Shown: piece after piece, positions 4,783-5,940 of the stretch
Layout of the letters: every line of letters starts with the position of its first letter
How positions within the stretch are numbered: position 1 is the first letter of the stretch
Notes under the pieces: model-generated
Told to the model about the DNA's origin: nothing
Seen by the model: the letters and a program-made list of their open reading frames with translations, nothing else
Databases searched by the model: none
Assembly: GCA_013821865.1 (NCBI GenBank)
Contig: PNJM01000172.1
Span: 1 to 5,940 of the forward strand
Source: Rhodocyclaceae bacterium
Lineage (GTDB): Bacteria > Pseudomonadota > Gammaproteobacteria > Burkholderiales > Rhodocyclaceae
Reading direction: 5' to 3'
DNA length: 5,940 nucleotides
Translations under genes and position numbers: made by a program

Positions 4783-5940
4783 CAGCCCATTTGGGTTATT
4801 CCAGCCGTTCCAGCCCGCCGGCGACCAGCCCGAGGCGATCGACAAGCTGGCCGAAGGCATCCGGGACGGCCTGATGTACCAGACCCTGCTCGGCGTCACC
4901 GGCTCGGGCAAGACCTACACCATGGCCAATGTCATTGCCCGGCTCGGCCGGCCGGCGATGGTGCTGGCGCCGAACAAGACGCTGGCGGCGCAGCTCTACT
5001 CGGAGTTCCGCGAGTTCTTCCCGGAGAACGCCGTCGAGTATTTCGTCTCCTACTACGATTACTATCAGCCTGAAGCCTACGTCCCGTCGCGTGATCTGTT
5101 CATCGAGAAGGATTCGTCGATCAACGAACACATCGAGCAGATGCGGCTTTCCGCCACCAAGTCGCTGCTGGAGCGGCGCGACGTGGTGATCGTCGGCACC
5201 GTCTCGGCCATCTACGGCATCGGCGACCCGGTCGACTACCACGGCATGATCCTGCACCTGCGCGAGGGCGAGACCATCGGCCAGCGCGACGTCATCAAGC
5301 GCCTGGCCGAGATGCAGTACGAGCGCAACGAGATCGACTTCCACCGCGGCACCTTCCGCGTGCGCGGCGACGTGATCGACATCTTCCCGGCCGAAAACGC
5401 CGAGTTCGCCCTGCGCCTCTCGCTGTTCGACGACGTGATCGAGTCGCTGCAGATGTTCGATCCGCTCACCGGCCACCTCAAGCAGAAGCTGGTGCGCTTC
5501 ACCGTCTATCCCTCCAGCCACTATGTCACGCCGCGCAGTACCGTGCTGCGGGCCGTCGAGGCGATCAAGCTTGAACTGCGCGAGCGCATCGAGCATTACC
5601 AGAAGAACCAGAAGCTGGTGGAATGCCAGCGCATCGAGCAGCGCACCCGCTTCGATCTGGAGATGCTGAACGAACTGGGCTTCTGCAAGGGCATCGAGAA
5701 CTACTCGCGCCACCTTTCCGGGCGCCAGCCGGGCGAGCCGCCGCCGACGCTGATCGATTACCTGCCACCGGATTCGCTGATGTTCATCGACGAGTCCCAC
5801 GTCACCATCCCGCAACTGGGCGGCATGTACAAGGGCGACCGTTCGCGCAAGGAAAACCTGGTCGAATACGGCTTCCGCCTGCCCTCGGCGCTGGACAACC
5901 GGCCGCTGCGCTTCGACGAATTCGAGAAGCTGATGCCGCA
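4763..5940 (+). CDS. uvrB: UvrABC excision repair system helicase subunit UvrB (partial, C-terminus off the right edge)
   Basis: About 392 codons of a protein usually near 670-680 residues are visible. UvrB takes damaged DNA from UvrA, verifies the lesion with its beta-hairpin and ATPase, and loads UvrC for incision. The N-terminal GDQPEAI signature is at residues 20-26 and Walker A GVTGSGKT at 44-51. [11 protein letters not shown] follows at 69-79. The beta-hairpin, [17 protein letters not shown], is at 92-108 and is rich in the expected tyrosines. The UvrA-interacting region follows, and the DESH Walker B box is at 343-346, leading into [15 protein letters not shown]. All key residues match the family. 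The start is the GTG at 4763: an in-frame stop lies at 4742-4744 and the first ATG, at residue 38, would cut off conserved sequence. No Shine-Dalgarno is evident. The helicase motifs IV-VI and the C-terminal UvrC-binding domain would lie beyond the window. Confidence 0.97.
   Translation, partial: MILTFPNSPFGLFQPFQPAGDQPEAIDKLAEGIRDGLMYQTLLGVTGSGKTYTMANVIARLGRPAMVLAPNKTLAAQLYSEFREFFPENAVEYFVSYYDYYQPEAYVPSRDLFIEKDSSINEHIEQMRLSATKSLLERRDVVIVGTVSAIYGIGDPVDYHGMILHLREGETIGQRDVIKRLAEMQYERNEIDFHRGTFRVRGDVIDIFPAENAEFALRLSLFDDVIESLQMFDPLTGHLKQKLVRFTVYPSSHYVTPRSTVLRAVEAIKLELRERIEHYQKNQKLVECQRIEQRTRFDLEMLNELGFCKGIENYSRHLSGRQPGEPPPTLIDYLPPDSLMFIDESHVTIPQLGGMYKGDRSRKENLVEYGFRLPSALDNRPLRFDEFEKLMP

Noticed and set aside
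4686..4800. A LexA (SOS) box upstream of uvrB
   Set aside because: No CTGT-N8-ACAG or close variant was found by eye on either strand. The AACAG at 4781-4785 has no matching half and lies inside the coding region.
4796..5815. A 339-codon open frame on the minus strand antisense to uvrB
   Set aside because: UvrB on the plus strand is unambiguous. The antisense product is rich in Val, Asp, His and Leu, as expected from reading its codons in reverse.

Overview
The window is GC-rich, densely coding bacterial chromosome. The protein sequences and the arrangement of uvrB next to an AspC/TyrB-type aminotransferase suggest a betaproteobacterium, possibly of the Rhodocyclales. That placement is inferred from recalled family resemblance, not from a search. 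I see no insertion sequence, phage gene, CRISPR array or duplicated att site. Codon use looks uniform and the region reads as stable core genome.

Layout from left to right. Positions 1-1157, minus strand, hold two overlapping genes: a Memo-family protein (AmrB, complete) followed by an AMMECR1-domain protein (AmrA, running off the left edge). They are two of the three components of the 'AmmeMemoRadiSam' set, which is widely conserved and of unknown function. The radical SAM partner is not in view. Positions 1158-1420 are non-coding, with an AT-rich likely promoter for amrB near 1230. A tRNA-Asn(GTT) with encoded CCA lies at 1421-1496 on the minus strand. Between the tRNA and the next gene, two promoters face away from each other with their -35 boxes only 4 bases apart.

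Positions 1583-3427, plus strand, encode a 614-residue inner-membrane protein. It has a small helical, winged-helix-like cytoplasmic N-terminus, a Pro/Ala/Glu-rich linker, one membrane segment and a periplasmic AsmA-like domain. It converges on a class I aminotransferase (3474-4685, minus). Between their stop codons is a UUCG-loop terminator that serves the aminotransferase and whose U-run is the complement of the last lysine codons of the AsmA-like gene. Right of the aminotransferase, and divergent from it, uvrB starts at a GTG at 4763 and runs off the right edge with about 392 codons visible.

The genes do not form one pathway. There are three housekeeping units (tRNA-Asn, amino-acid transamination, nucleotide excision repair) and two poorly understood ones (AmrB/AmrA and the AsmA-like fusion). 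The last two are the parts most worth a closer look: the AmrBA pair because its biochemistry is unsettled, and the AsmA-like protein because of its large cytoplasmic extension and apparently near-leaderless transcript.
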